A DNA stretch of 25,824 nucleotides from Amphimedon queenslandica (lineage: Eukaryota > Porifera > Demospongiae > Haplosclerida > Niphatidae), in the NCBI RefSeq assembly GCF_000090795.2, contig NW_003547097.1, positions 1-25,824 on the forward strand. Direction: 5' to 3'. Each line of letters starts with the position of its first letter. Position 1 is the stretch's first letter. The position numbers and the translations under genes were made by a program. The notes beneath the pieces are model-generated. The model worked only from the letters and a program-made list of their open reading frames with translations, searched no databases and was not told the DNA's origin. Positions 1 through 9,508 of the stretch are shown here, one piece after another.

Positions 1-2
1 AT

Positions 3-59
3 GAAGTGCTGTCCGATGAAGAGATGCAGAGTGACGAATCATTACTTTATAATGCATAA
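3..59 (+). CDS. Possible 3' terminal exon of an upstream gene (partial)
   Basis: Reading from base 3, an open stretch of 18 codons (EVLSDEEMQSDESLLYNA) ends in TAA at 57-59. It is acidic and serine-rich, as many protein tails are. An AATAAA hexamer lies 75 bases downstream (134-139), which is consistent with a 3' end. The gene body would lie outside the window. The stretch is too short to identify, and a chance open frame is a real possibility. Confidence 0.2.
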   Translation, partial: EVLSDEEMQSDESLLYNA

Positions 60-159
60 AAATCAGACAATACTGCAGGCTAATAACTGCAAGGTAATGC
101 CTGAAAAATATTAAATTTGAACAAACAAAAAGCCAATAAAGAATGTACCCCTGTGACAC

Positions 160-612
160 TGTACACTGACCATGAAAACTGACAAAGCCCATACTATTGA
201 GATGGACTAACCAGAGCTGACAATGCCCGCACTATAGCGATGGACTAATCAGAGCTGACAAAGCCCACACAATTTAGATGGCCCAACCAGAACTGAAAAA
301 GGCCATACTATTACGATTGACAGACGACAAGTGGCAAAGCCCACACTATTAAGGTGCAGTGATGAGAATACAAAGCCCACAATATTAAGGTGGACTTACC
401 ACAACTGACAAAGCCCACAGTTTAAGGTTGACTGACTAGAACTGACAAAATCCACACAATTAAGACGGACTGACCAGAAATGACAAAACCCACACTATTA
501 TGGTGCACTGACCAGAACTTACAAAGCCCACAATATTAAGGTGGACTTACCATTAAGATGGACTGACCAGAATGGACTAACTCATACAATAAAATGGACT
601 GACAAAGCTAAG
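160..612. repeat. Minisatellite with a 38-bp unit
   Basis: About eleven degenerate copies of a unit resembling 'GACAAAGCCCACACTATTAA' followed by 'GGTGGACTGACCAGAACT'. The core word (GACAAAGCCC or variants) starts at 181, 219, 257, 295, 333, 369, 407, 444, 482 and 520, so spacing is 36-38 bases with two small deletions. The last copies (from about 540) are more diverged. The 85-codon open frame starting inside the array at 541 is read through repeat units and is not supported as a gene. Confidence 0.9.
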
Positions 613-1357
613 CCCAGCCCCAACTGTAGGATTATACAAATATTGGTCATTACTTACTTTTTTTTACACGGTAATAGTCAACACAGACACAGCCAAACAA
701 TTATATGTCTAAACGGTATACCTACTCACATAAATTTTCAGTTCTTCACACATGCAATATTCAATGAAGTTTCTTCAATAGTTTTAGTACACAGGTGATA
801 TAACATGAACATTATCATTGCCAATGATATTACCAAATTTGAGAAATACTTTGGTGCATGCAACACGGCATTTGATCTTTGAGATGGGTATCATTCATTC
901 ATGATATGACAGTCTGCCAAACTGGTACAAGAAAACCAAACCAGACTTGGCATAAGTGAGGATCAAAAAGAGTTAGTACTGCACACCATTTTTTTTACTG
1001 TTTCATTCATAGGTTTTAGCAATACCATACATTCTAAAAATGATTTTACTGATCCCAATCAAATTTTAGGGCATACAACCAATCAAAACAAGAATTACGG
1101 TGCAGTGAACCTGGGCCTCAAAATAAGCAATCACTTATAAAAACTGATTTTGCTTCATTGTAGAACAGCAAAATTTTGGCAGCATTGAAAAGTAATTGTT
1201 GCACAGCTTTAACAGTTTCTACTCTGAAACAATAAATGATAACTCAGAAGTTGGTGGCAATGTTTGTATAGTGGAGTGATCGCTGCAGTGATCCTTTACT
1301 ATACTGACACTTAGTAATGGTGCATATTGAATAGCAAAATCACTAAAACTGCATATA
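613..1357. other. Gene-free stretch
   Basis: AT-rich sequence with no convincing domain on either strand. The minus strand around 800-960 has a loosely open frame that could be the eroded C-terminal tail of the neighbouring TNP2-type transposase, but I see no diagnostic motif there. Confidence 0.5.
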
Positions 1358-2830
1358 TTATACTATCCAAAAATTAACAAGCCAATTGAACTGAAATACT
1401 GTGAATATTTGTGTGAGAATCCCATATATTCGTTTAAAGGCACAGCACCAAAATGCATATACTGCACCATAATCCTCAATAGATTCTTTTAGATGACCAC
1501 AAAGGTGTGTAATAATAGTGCAATGTTCCCTTTCATAAACTTCAACAAATGTTTTACAGAACTGTAGCATAAAGTTATCAGCATTTTCCAATACAGACGT
1601 TTCAATCTTACACTAAAGAGATAGAGAACATGCCTTTACAAATAATAGCCGACAGTAGTAGTCACAGAGGCAGCAAAACTTTCAGGCAAAATAATAAGAA
1701 CAAAAGTCTTCAACTCTTTCATGGATCCGAAGTAAAGCCAGAAAATAAAGATTGAATTTTTGATGGCATTCTTCCAACATCATTAGGGCAGAAAAAATTA
1801 TTAACTTTTTTTGAATTTAATAAAAATGAGTTGCAGTCAATGTCCCAGAATATCTCAAAATGTCAACACAATGCTTAGTGGTGCCAATCAATGAATTATG
1901 CATTGCATCAATGACACACAAGTTAGGTGCATCAAAGTATGATAGTTGAAGTAGGAATGGGTATTGGACACCATGACTTTTTTTTAATTTCTACTTTTTC
2001 TGATTTTGTAGTGCTATTTTTATAGTTATCAGCAAAAAAACAGTTATCAGCAAAAAAACAGTTATCAGCAAAAAACAGTTAGAATTGTTATTCCTCATTT
2101 CCCATGATGCTTGGTTAAAATTTGTGTAAATTGCTTTCTCACCAAAGTGGTCAATAAGAAAAGATAACTGGCATCTGGAACAACCCTTCGGGCTCGATGT
2201 CCAGCAAACTAGATACTTTCATTGCAGTTGGTACCTACACATGATAAAGCTGTTCTTACTATCACTGAAACATTGCTGTAGGTTTCCATTTGTACTTAAC
2301 TCAAAAATGAAATAGATCATTGACAAGTGGTTGCAAATATATATTGATGTTCAGTTCTGGTTCCATTGAACCCCCTTAACACCAACTAAAAGGATGTTGC
2401 GTGGCTAAAAAAGTTCCTTAAGTGGAATATTAAAAACATATAAGTAAATAACACCTTTTGAGTGATAGGTATGCTGAAATGGTTGAAACAAGTCAATGTT
2501 TAAGTGAAGAGCAAAATTGAATGCTACAGTTAGGAAAAGAATCCCATTATATATAGAAAACTCCTGTCATATTTTTCCATCATATACATCCTGGAGGTGA
2601 CTTGTAGAGGAGGTTTGAATCCGCTATTCTTTAAAATGTTTTTACACTTCACCATTTCTCTAAATGAATCTACCACACTTTTATAGCAATAAATGAGATT
2701 AAATTCAAGTACAAATTTGCCTGTAGACGTTTTGATTGTCCATCGAGAGCGATGTTGTCTTGAGGGTGGTTAAGAAACTTCATATAATCACATTTCTTTG
2801 ATTCTGTAGTGCTACCAGATGTGACGATAC
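1358..2830 (-). pseudogene. En/Spm (CACTA), TNP2-type transposase pseudogene
   Basis: Family role: the DNA-cleaving transposase of metazoan En/Spm-like elements. Read on the minus strand from 2830 down, recognisable blocks appear in family order. They are KKCDYMKFLNHP (~2792), YCYKSVVDSFREMV (~2680), DVYDGK (~2600), LNIDLFQPFQHTYHSKGVIY (~2480), NILLVGV (~2390), a Cys-rich GCSRC...FGEKAIYTNFN segment (~2170-2110), LSYFDAPNLCVIDAMHNSL (~1930), VGRMPSKIQSLFSGF (~1780) and FCKTFVEVYE...HLKESIEDYGAVYAFWCC (~1560-1430). Several frameshifts and stops separate the blocks, so it cannot make protein. An 18-bp tandem repeat (2024-2081) sits between the Cys-rich segment and the YFDAPNL block. No terminal CACTA repeats or 3-bp target duplication were found. 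Family assignment rests on motif recognition. Confidence 0.75.
2024..2081. repeat. 18-bp tandem repeat, about 3.2 copies
   Basis: The unit AGTTATCAGCAAAAAAAC is repeated at 2024, 2042 and 2060 (the third copy is 17 bp) with a partial fourth. It lies inside the decayed TNP2-type transposase, so it probably arose by replication slippage after the gene lost function. Confidence 0.9.
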
Positions 2831-3059
2831 AATTATCCTGCATACCATATCGTGTTTTAATATTGAGGAGCTAAACTTTCACTATTTTTGCAGGTTACCA
2901 TAAAACTACGAATTTAAAGATCCGTTAAAATTTTAATTGCCATGAATGAGCATTTCATAATGGTACAATATTCGGAAAAGTGAGAGATACATGCAAAAAG
3001 TGGGTGTGGTAAAAATTGTGGCATGCTTTGCACACCACATTACCTCTTATCCTTCTTTC
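2831..3059. other. Gene-free stretch
   Basis: AT-rich, with no open frame of note and no motif recognised. Confidence 0.5.
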
Positions 3060-3440
3060 TCACCGTTTTTGTAACCCTGGGTACATGCCTGATGATACCT
3101 AGTCTGTCCTCACCTTGGCGACAATTTCTCTGAGGACTTTTTTCCTCTCTCTTACAGATCAAAATCTAGCTCTGTTGCTAGGTAGGCATTCATCTCTCTG
3201 AGGACTCAATTCTCTCTTGAGGACTCAATTCTCTCTGAGGACTGGATTCCTTCTTTCCCACAAATTAGCATCTAACTTTGTTGCTAGCAAAGCATTTTTC
3301 CCTTTGACTAGTTGTTTCTCTAGTTAATCAACGGAAACCATCCTTTTTGTTCCTTTTGGCGTGTCTTGCTTTCTTCTCCTAAGTGGTCTCATTTGTCTTT
3401 CGCTCCCTGTCTCTGTCATTGCGTAGACTCCTCATTTATT
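3060..3440. repeat. Pyrimidine-rich block with degenerate direct repeats
   Basis: The plus strand is strongly T/C-rich. The phrase CTCTGAGGACT recurs (about 3129, 3196, 3234, with a TTGAGGACT variant near 3217). A longer imperfect copy pair has a period of about 107: the segment near 3141-3192, containing GCTCTGTTGCTAGGTAGGCA, resembles 3248-3297, containing ACTTTGTTGCTAGCAAAGCA. No coding frame was recognised. It may be a dispersed repeat of this genome. Confidence 0.6.
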
Positions 3441-4216
3441 TGCTCCTATTAATGACCAAGAAAGTTGTAATATGCTCGTAACAACCAGTGTCATAAAAAT
3501 TTTGAAAAATAAAATATTATTACTGTGTACAATTATTGCTTTAGCAAATTGCTACCGCACTTGATCGTAGACAAATAAATAGATAGAAGTACACACAGTA
3601 GGAATGACCAGAAGATAAGCATGACTAGAGATTTAGCATGAATATAAACATGCATAAAAAACTTCTGCTACATTGGGGCTTCCTCAAGCTCATCCCAATT
3701 ATTGATTTATGATTAAATGCATGACATCTGAATATTATTTATAAAGTGAATACTGTGCAACAAATACATTAAATTGATCATTGAAAAATAGCCAACCATG
3801 TCCTAGCTTGTGCATTGAAATTTAACACTGGGTGACTTTCCAATGTCTATATTATGCCTTATTTAAAATATTAAACTAGTCCTGACGTTACGTTGACACA
3901 GGATTAGCAAATTGCCCATGCTTTTGATTTGAAATTTGTAATTCATTGGCCTAAACATTATATTACGCATACTTCAACATAAATGTCATTAATTGTGGGT
4001 TTCTGCCTAAATTCAATAGAATTATTTTAAATTTAGTCACTTTTTGCAACGAAGGGTTAAAATTTTTCAATAATTGTTATACCTAATTATTTGTATTAAT
4101 TACTGTTTATTATCATTATTTGAACTGTAGGTATATTGATTGATTTCAATCCCCTAGTTTGTTCATTTTTGACAACACTAGTAGTTATTGAGACAATTTT
4201 AAAATTTAAATAAATT
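3441..4216. other. Gene-free AT-rich stretch
   Basis: Short AT-rich words only. There is no open frame above about 30 codons that I would call coding, and no inverted repeat before the MITE at 4217. Confidence 0.5.
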
Positions 4217-4459
4217 TGTGACTATAATTGACAAAAGGTACCTTATGGCAGATTTTAAAATTCATCATTCAAATGCAAAATATCAACCGGTGAGTGCTTT
4301 GTTGGACAATCACTGTTTCTAAAAGTTACATAGCAACTTTTTGCATCCTGTAGAGTAACTGTATAATAAATGGAGCCCAGGAAGTTGGATATTTTTGGCT
4401 ATAAAGACAAATTTCACTACCTGCCATAAGGTACCTTTTGTCAATTATGGTCACACTTC
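4217..4459. mobile_element. MITE with 34-bp terminal inverted repeats
   Basis: The 34 bases at 4218-4251 (GTGACTATAATTGACAAAAG... to ...GGCAG) reappear in reverse complement at 4421-4454 with a single mismatch. The inside is also partly self-complementary and has no coding capacity. The 8-mer AATAAATT flanks the element on both sides (4209-4216 and 4460-4467). An 8-bp target duplication would point to a hAT-type non-autonomous element, although an AT-only 8-mer in AT-rich DNA could be coincidence. Confidence 0.85.
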
Positions 4460-4664
4460 AATAAATTACTGTAAAAATATTTCAAACTATACATTTACAA
4501 TCGTGAGTTCACCTGATCCGGAAACCTTTCCCATCAAATGAATTGGAAAAGTATAGAAACGTTCTGCAATACTAATACTGCAGTAGCTCTAACCTTATAG
4601 CCACCACTGCATACTGAGCCACACTTAGCTGTACCAGCTAAAGCCACACCTTGCAAAATTATGA

Positions 4665-4853
4665 GTACCACATTTGCCCAGTGGAGCAGGAGCAAACTCT
4701 TTTTCTACTAAAACCACCACCATTCCTAGAGAGTTTTATTGTAATGAAATGAAAGGAAGGGGCACAACCTATGCTAACAAAATTGAAACTGCTTTTACTT
4801 TAACGGAATTATCAGAAGAACAATTGTGCTATGCTATAATTTTGTATTCATAA
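4665..4853 (+). CDS. Exon-like open stretch, unidentified
   Basis: 62 codons are open between TGA at 4662-4664 and TAA at 4851-4853. The reading includes TKTTTIPREFYCNEMKGRG and KIETAFTLTELSEEQLCYAI, whose composition looks protein-like rather than AT noise. Internal ATG codons exist but no clear start or splice sites were fixed. It may be the first of several pieces of a plus-strand gene continuing at 5201. I recognise no family. Confidence 0.25.
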   Translation, partial: VPHLPSGAGANSFSTKTTTIPREFYCNEMKGRGTTYANKIETAFTLTELSEEQLCYAIILYS

Positions 4854-5200
4854 TCTACTACTTTTAAATGTGTTATTACCTTTATGCTGCATTATTGAAG
4901 TTCCAACTTCAACATGGTACAAGCATGTGTGTCAATATTGCATCTGTGTCATGGTACATCTTAAAGTACTATAGCACATGCATGTCATCTATGATAACTT
5001 TATTATAATTTAGATATATTATTGATTTTTTAACTTTCTAGTTTGCTAATAAATCAGTTGAAATAGTTTTTAACATAATATGAGATGTATAAAAAAGTTT
5101 TTTGTTGTTTAGAGTTGAATAAAAAGGTATGCCTATTATCAGCAGTTTCACACCAGCACCTTCAGGTACTAAAATCATAAGAAAAAAATAAGTAGCTGGC

Positions 5201-5661
5201 ATGAGCACCTCTCAAAATAATTTATCAGTGCTGACGGTAAGTGTACACTTAATTTGTATATTATTATTATTAAGTAACAGATGGTAAAAAGTCATGGAAC
5301 AAAGGCTTTGATAGATGCTCTAGTGCTACAAATGATGCATACTATTTTGTCTAACTGTGTGAAGAATGAGCTCTCTTGCAGTGCAGATGCATTTACTACA
5401 GATAGTGTTTCATAAAAAAATATAAAGCATTGTTATCTGCATGCAGAAACAGGTTTGTATGTAGCTTAGCTCTGATTTAGTTCATTACCTTTTGTATAGT
5501 TTGAAAATCTTTATGAACTTGGATGCATTGGATTTGGAATATGTATTTTATCTAATCGTAAGATCCAGATAGCCTGGACAAGTAAAGAAAAGGCTTGTTT
5601 GACAGACACAGTATATCAAATTCAGAATGTTAAGTCTTTAGATATAATGTCACACAACTGA
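5201..5661 (+). CDS. Candidate three-exon gene fragment, unidentified
   Basis: Exon 1 (5201-5236, MSTSQNNLSVLT) ends at a good donor (ACG|GTAAGT). A 44-bp intron (5237-5280, ...AAGTAACAG) leads to exon 2 at 5281 (MVKSHGTKALIDALVLQMMH...), open for 44 codons to TAA at 5413. After a second possible intron (about 5453-5499, ...TTTTGTATAG), a 53-codon open stretch (FENLYELGCIGFGICILSNR...) runs to TGA at 5659. Intron length matches other introns in the window, which is the main support. Exons 2 and 3 do not join in frame without a change, so this may be a decayed gene. Both later open stretches are under 60 codons. No domain recognised. Confidence 0.3.
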
Positions 5662-5804
5662 AAAGGCAGTACATCAGAATTCATGCTTAAATACGCTTTG
5701 TTATAATCTGCTGGTACTCTGTTCACTTCTTTTGTTGTGTTTGTAATTTGCCTTGATAGTGATTTTGCTGTTATGTGGCGTAAAATATACAAACTTAATT
5801 ATAT

Positions 5805-6028
5805 TACCGTATAGCGGAAAATTTTTGTGGCCCAAAATTTTCGTAGATTTTGCGCTTTTTTCAAAACCCACGAAAATAAAATCCGCGAAAATCGATTTTA
5901 TATGGTTTAAGATGGCCGAATTTTAGAAAATCACGAAAATTAAAGCCACAAAATTGATTTTTGGACGGATCCACGAAAATTTTGGGCCATGAAAATTTTG
6001 GGCCACAAAAATTTTCTGCTATACAGTA
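5805..6028. mobile_element. MITE with TACCGTATAGCGG ends, first copy
   Basis: About 37 bases at 5805-5841 (TACCGTATAGCGGAAAATTT...) recur in reverse complement at the right end (to 6028) with two differences. The TA at each outer edge fits the TA target duplication of Tc1/mariner-type elements. The interior is rich in the words ACGAAAAT and GGCCCAAAATTTT and has no coding capacity. A second element with the same terminal ~20 bases but a different interior lies at 14681-14890. It sits between two exon-like stretches, so it may be intronic. Confidence 0.9.
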
Positions 6029-6086
6029 CTTTAGTAGAAGTCACCTTCATATTTCATTTTTGAATTTACATGACATAATCTTCTAG

Positions 6087-6226
6087 ATACAGCAGAAAAA
6101 CGTGAACTCTTTGAACTTTTCATAATCAGTGGTGAGAACTTTTTGAGACGAATTAAACACTTTGAATCTGACCTGGTCTATTTTATTGATATATTTCGTT
6201 TAATTAAAAAAGAATTCAATTTTTGA
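6087..6226 (+). CDS. Exon-like open stretch, unidentified
   Basis: Preceded by a good acceptor (AATCTTCTAG at 6077-6086), 45 full codons are open (TAEKRELFELFIISGENFLR...LVYFIDIFRLIKKEF) to TGA at 6224-6226. It is charged and helical-looking, unlike surrounding non-coding DNA. If the acceptor is real, it continues the candidate gene at 5201-5661 with the MITE at 5805-6028 in the intron. I recognise no family. Confidence 0.3.
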
Positions 6227-6489
6227 TTTAAGCTAGTGAGAAAATAATGGAAATATGTATCACAAGTAAACATAATTATTATTATTATAGAATTTCATTC
6301 AAACGTTTAGAAATTTTTTTCTTTAGTTTTTTACTGTAAATTTGTAAAAATATAAAGGTCAGAAATCAAAGAAGCAAAATTACTTACATAATGCCATGAT
6401 ACTTTTGAAGTACTACAAAATAATCAGTATTCTCATTTTCGTGACTTGTACTCATTCTAATTCATTGCATGATTCTGCTACTGACTTAA
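6227..6489. other. Gene-free stretch
   Basis: AT-rich, with a short ATT run near 6276-6290; nothing recognised. Confidence 0.4.
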
Positions 6490-6726
6490 GATGATATTAC
6501 GTTACCTACAAGTAACAACGATACAATTTTTGTGCTACATAACACTGACATTGAAATGTTAATCTACATAATGTTATTGAAGACTGCTCCCTCATTTCCT
6601 TCATTCTCTTCCATCTCAAAAGCAATAATTGTACTGCATTTAGAATGGAATAGTGTTATAACTGTATTACATTTATTATACCTAATCTATTTTTGGTTTT
6701 GTACCCATAGTACAATAAAACACTAG
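6490..6726 (+). CDS. Open stretch of 78 codons, possible 3' exon
   Basis: Open from TAA at 6487-6489 to TAG at 6724-6726; first ATG at 6532. The first part (DDITLPTSNNDTIFVLHNTD) looks protein-like, and the second half is hydrophobic (VITVLHLLYLIYFWF). An AATAAA overlaps the end (6713-6718). It could be the last exon of the candidate plus-strand gene or a chance open frame. No family recognised. Confidence 0.2.
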   Translation, partial: DDITLPTSNNDTIFVLHNTDIEMLIYIMLLKTAPSFPSFSSISKAIIVLHLEWNSVITVLHLLYLIYFWFCTHSTIKH

Positions 6727-7195
6727 TCAATGTATCTATTCAGTGCTCTGGAATGATTTCTTTTGTCATTTATTCAAATCTTTGCAAGAAAGACCGTAAG
6801 TGTTCCATTAATTCACCACCTGTTAGTCCAAGGTCATTAATTCTCAAAGGACTGTAATTCAACTATAAAACATTAAGTAAATTAATATTATAAAAATGAA
6901 AAGTCACCTGACATTCTGGAATGTGTCTGTAGCTGTAAAAAGTGTAATCCAACTGCTGATTATTCTAGAAACTAAATTTATGATGGAGAGTAGAGTATGA
7001 ATGAAATCCAGTGATAGCTTTAAATTGCTACTAAGGAGCAAGTGATGTCATACATCAGTAAGAAATGTTTCTCTGCTAGATTGTAAGTTTAATAAGTATG
7101 AATAATTAAACAGTTCATAAACAAGATCAACAATATCGAGATCAATAATAACTTGATAATATATATAATCAATAAGCTACTTAAGCATGGGAAAT
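6727..7195. other. Gene-free stretch
   Basis: AT-rich, no domain or inverted repeat recognised. It would hold the downstream region of the HIRAN-C48 pseudogene on the minus strand. Confidence 0.4.
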
Positions 7196-8197
7196 TCAGT
7201 CATAATGTTTGTTTTCAATGCATTTCATCAAGTGATCTATCATCTTTGTTTGATCAAACTGTACTGTCTGAAGATCATGGCCAAACGCTAAAGGTGTAGC
7301 AAAAGCTATAGCATACAGGCCACAATCTAAAGCCACTTTTTGTCTCCAAACAACAGGCAAAGTGATACATAAATTAATACAATTCAGTGCCTTAATTATT
7401 AACTTTTGTGTGGCTTTATCTATATTTGTATACAATGAATCATAAACAACTGCTTTACCTTTACTGCATCCAATTGTTGTTGTTGTAATCCAATGACTTT
7501 TTTCGGCAATGAAGAACTTGAATGTAGTTGTTCACCCATTTTTTGGTGGATCGCGTAATATTTTACATAAGTAGAGGAAATTCAATCTTAAAATGAGTTG
7601 AGTAGCACTCATGTGTAAGTCATTAATTTCATTACCTTTTTCAATCACAAATCGATCAGTAGTACCTAAAATTAGTTTATCAATTTAAACTCAATGATAA
7701 GATCTGCTATCACTTTCATCATTTTTATCCTCAACCTTTCTTTTCTTTAAATTATTGCCAATGCCTATCTCATTTCTAACTAATGTCCCCTCTTGTGCCT
7801 TAGCAACCGCTTAATTATCTGCCTCAGAATAGATCTTCATCAATATCTTTTTGACATTGTGGGTCTTGTTTACATCACCAGTAAAAGCAAGTGTGCAAGG
7901 GATTTTCAGCCCACCTTGAAACAAATCACAGGAATACCTTCTTTTTCCTGTCACTATACAGTGGATAGAACCACTTTGTAGATCACCCGGATATGCAGCT
8001 GAAACTTTCCTGGATACATACCCAACTACCTCGCCATTATTTATTACTGATACAGCGTAAGGATCGTGAAGGTTTGTCATTTCTTTTATGCAATTCAGTG
8101 TTTCTCCTTCTGGAATCGAAGAGTCCTTGTAAACATGATGCCCTCAAATCATAGACTGAAATGTAAAGCTTCCTGCCATACTCCTTTGAGGCTGCAT
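7196..8197 (-). pseudogene. HIRAN domain + Ulp1-like (C48) cysteine peptidase, pseudogene
   Basis: A single minus-strand frame of 334 codons runs from ATG at 8195-8197 to the stop at 7196-7198 with no frameshift. Order: start MAGSFTFQSMI; HIRAN domain (GHHVYKD, IPEGETLNCIKEMTN, HDPYAVSV, GEVVGYVSRKVSA, IHCIVTGKRRYSCD, IPCTLAFTGD; about 8143-7850); basic/acidic linker with NNLKKRKVEDKNDES, an NLS-like run; then a Ulp1/adenain-type peptidase domain with NEINDLHMSATQLIL, EKSHWITTTT (His), AVVYDSLY (Asp), and Q...DCGLYAIAFATPLAFG (Gln and Cys). All catalytic positions are visible. HIRAN domains bind DNA ends; C48 peptidases cleave SUMO-like modifiers or precursors. Five in-frame stops (8144, 7811, 7691, 7685, 7532) inactivate it. 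C48-type genes of this kind are usually transposon-borne; no ends were found here. Confidence 0.8.
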
Positions 8198-8335
8198 TTA
8201 CATGGCAATGAAAACAATGCAATCTTCACAGTTTTGTGTCCGTTTTATGCTTCCGCATACACAGAAATGAATGAAAACAAGATAGAATCTTGATAGGACT
8301 CTATGCAAACAAAAACGGTGTTCAAAGTGTATTGT

Positions 8336-8518
8336 GTTAAAAAGTATGTTTTGCGTTGCTGTGTAAACACAGCCTGAACAGTTGGGGGACATGTGTATAC
8401 ACACACTTGCACGTGATTAGTATGAACGTTAAAAAGTATGTTTTGCGTTGCTGTGTAAACACAGCCTGAACAGTTATGGACATGTGTATACACACACTTG
8501 CACGTGATTGGTATGAAC
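8336..8518. repeat. 92-bp tandem duplication with internal palindromes
   Basis: Copy 1 (8336-8427) and copy 2 (8428-8518) are nearly identical, beginning GTTAAAAAGTATGTTTTGCG. Differences are a short indel around TTGGGGGACATG/TTATGGACATG and a few substitutions. Each copy holds a hairpin (GCTGTG-TAAA-CACAGC) and a TGTGTATACACA palindrome. Three overlapping minus-strand open frames here (8198-8570) are read through the repeat, contain the same repeated peptide and are not supported as genes. Confidence 0.9.
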
Positions 8519-8746
8519 ACACCCCTTGCAAAATTTTATACCCAACGAAAATTTTTTTATGTAAATTCACGAAATTTGGAACCTTCGAAATTTAAGACGT
8601 ATACATTATGAGGCCTGAGAGTTTTGTTTTGATACGATACAGCCTTTACTATAAACTTTCAGCTAATGCAATGTCCGTTGTACTATGTAAAGAACAAAGT
8701 ATAATTATTTTTATTCATGTCCTGCTGTATGCATAATTTTAATTAC

Positions 8747-9508
8747 CTGATTGATTCTTGACTGATTTTCGAGGCAGTTGCGGGCAGTTGTAATGATATT
8801 AGAATGGTCAGAAAAAAGATTTTGTGGCGGTTCTTGCTTAAAAGATTTTAAATTGATGATGTACAGTTCCATTATGATTAAATACAATTTTTGATTCACA
8901 GAACAGCAATCAAATGTGATGATCAACACTTTAAAGCAACATTTCTCTATGCTCATTATTCCTACGTAGAATATTGGTACCATTTTGTTCCCAATTAGAT
9001 TTAATGTGGCGAACAATGCATTAGGGAAAGTCAAACTGGTGAGCCAGTTACACATACCACAGCACTGGTTGTATGTGTATTATAAGTTGCATCTCCACTG
9101 CTTCTGTGAACTCTCTTTGTAGCCGTATCACATGGTTGTTGATTTCTTCATTTCTGCAGCACCCTTCGAAGTCACCAGTTGTATTTTTGTACAGAAGCCC
9201 CTGATTAATATACATCTTATTGGCAATGATACCTACATAATTCAGATGGGTATCCAATGATAATAACTAGGGATTCAGTATGAGTTCATTCCAAAAACCG
9301 ATTTCTGGTTTATTGTAGTGAATATAGTCACAGCGAGTACATTGCGAAGGTACATGTAAGCATTTTGACTTGCAAATCAATTCATAAGCTGTGAATGATT
9401 TTTGTTGCAGGTTTGTATTGGCTTATTCAGAATATATTTAGAAACTGTCTTCAGGAAACACTTTTATTATTTCATCGTGGCGGTTCTGAATTATGCTGAA
9501 CATGTCTG
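8747..9508 (-). pseudogene. P element-like (THAP9-type) transposase, N-terminal/central half
   Basis: Minus strand, in family order: FSIIQNRHDEIIKVFPEDSF (~9500-9440), FTAYELICKSKCLHVPSQC...CDYIHYNKPEIGF (~9390-9300), NYVGIIANKMYINQGLLYKN (~9240-9190), GDFEG...EEINNHVI, then after a one-base frameshift near 9050 CNWLTSLTFPNALFATLN, CCFKVLIITFDCCSVNQKL, and FSDHSNIITTARNCLENQ (~8800). These match the RNase H-like core of P-type transposases. The DEM motif reads NKM, so a conserved acidic residue is lost; stops also occur (e.g. TAG near 9268). The coding part ends at CAG|GTAATT (8747/8746), a donor site; the open frame beyond it to 8711 is intronic. The matching C-terminal half begins at 17114 on the other strand. 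The THAP DNA-binding domain was not found. Confidence 0.75.

Noticed and set aside
541-798. 85-codon open frame (+)
   Set aside because: It starts inside the 38-bp minisatellite, has no motif, and its first part is a translation of repeat units.
160-2081. Regular short repeats that could suggest a CRISPR array
   Set aside because: The units are contiguous degenerate tandem repeats without unique spacers, in a eukaryotic context.
8037-8570. Several overlapping open frames on both strands
   Set aside because: They overlap the HIRAN frame or run through the 92-bp tandem duplication; the repeated peptide (CSGCVYTATQNILF) reflects the DNA repeat.
8711-8746. Extension of the P-like N-half reading frame (VIKIMHTAGHE)
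   Set aside because: It follows a CAG|GTAATT donor at the point where family similarity ends, so it is read as intron.
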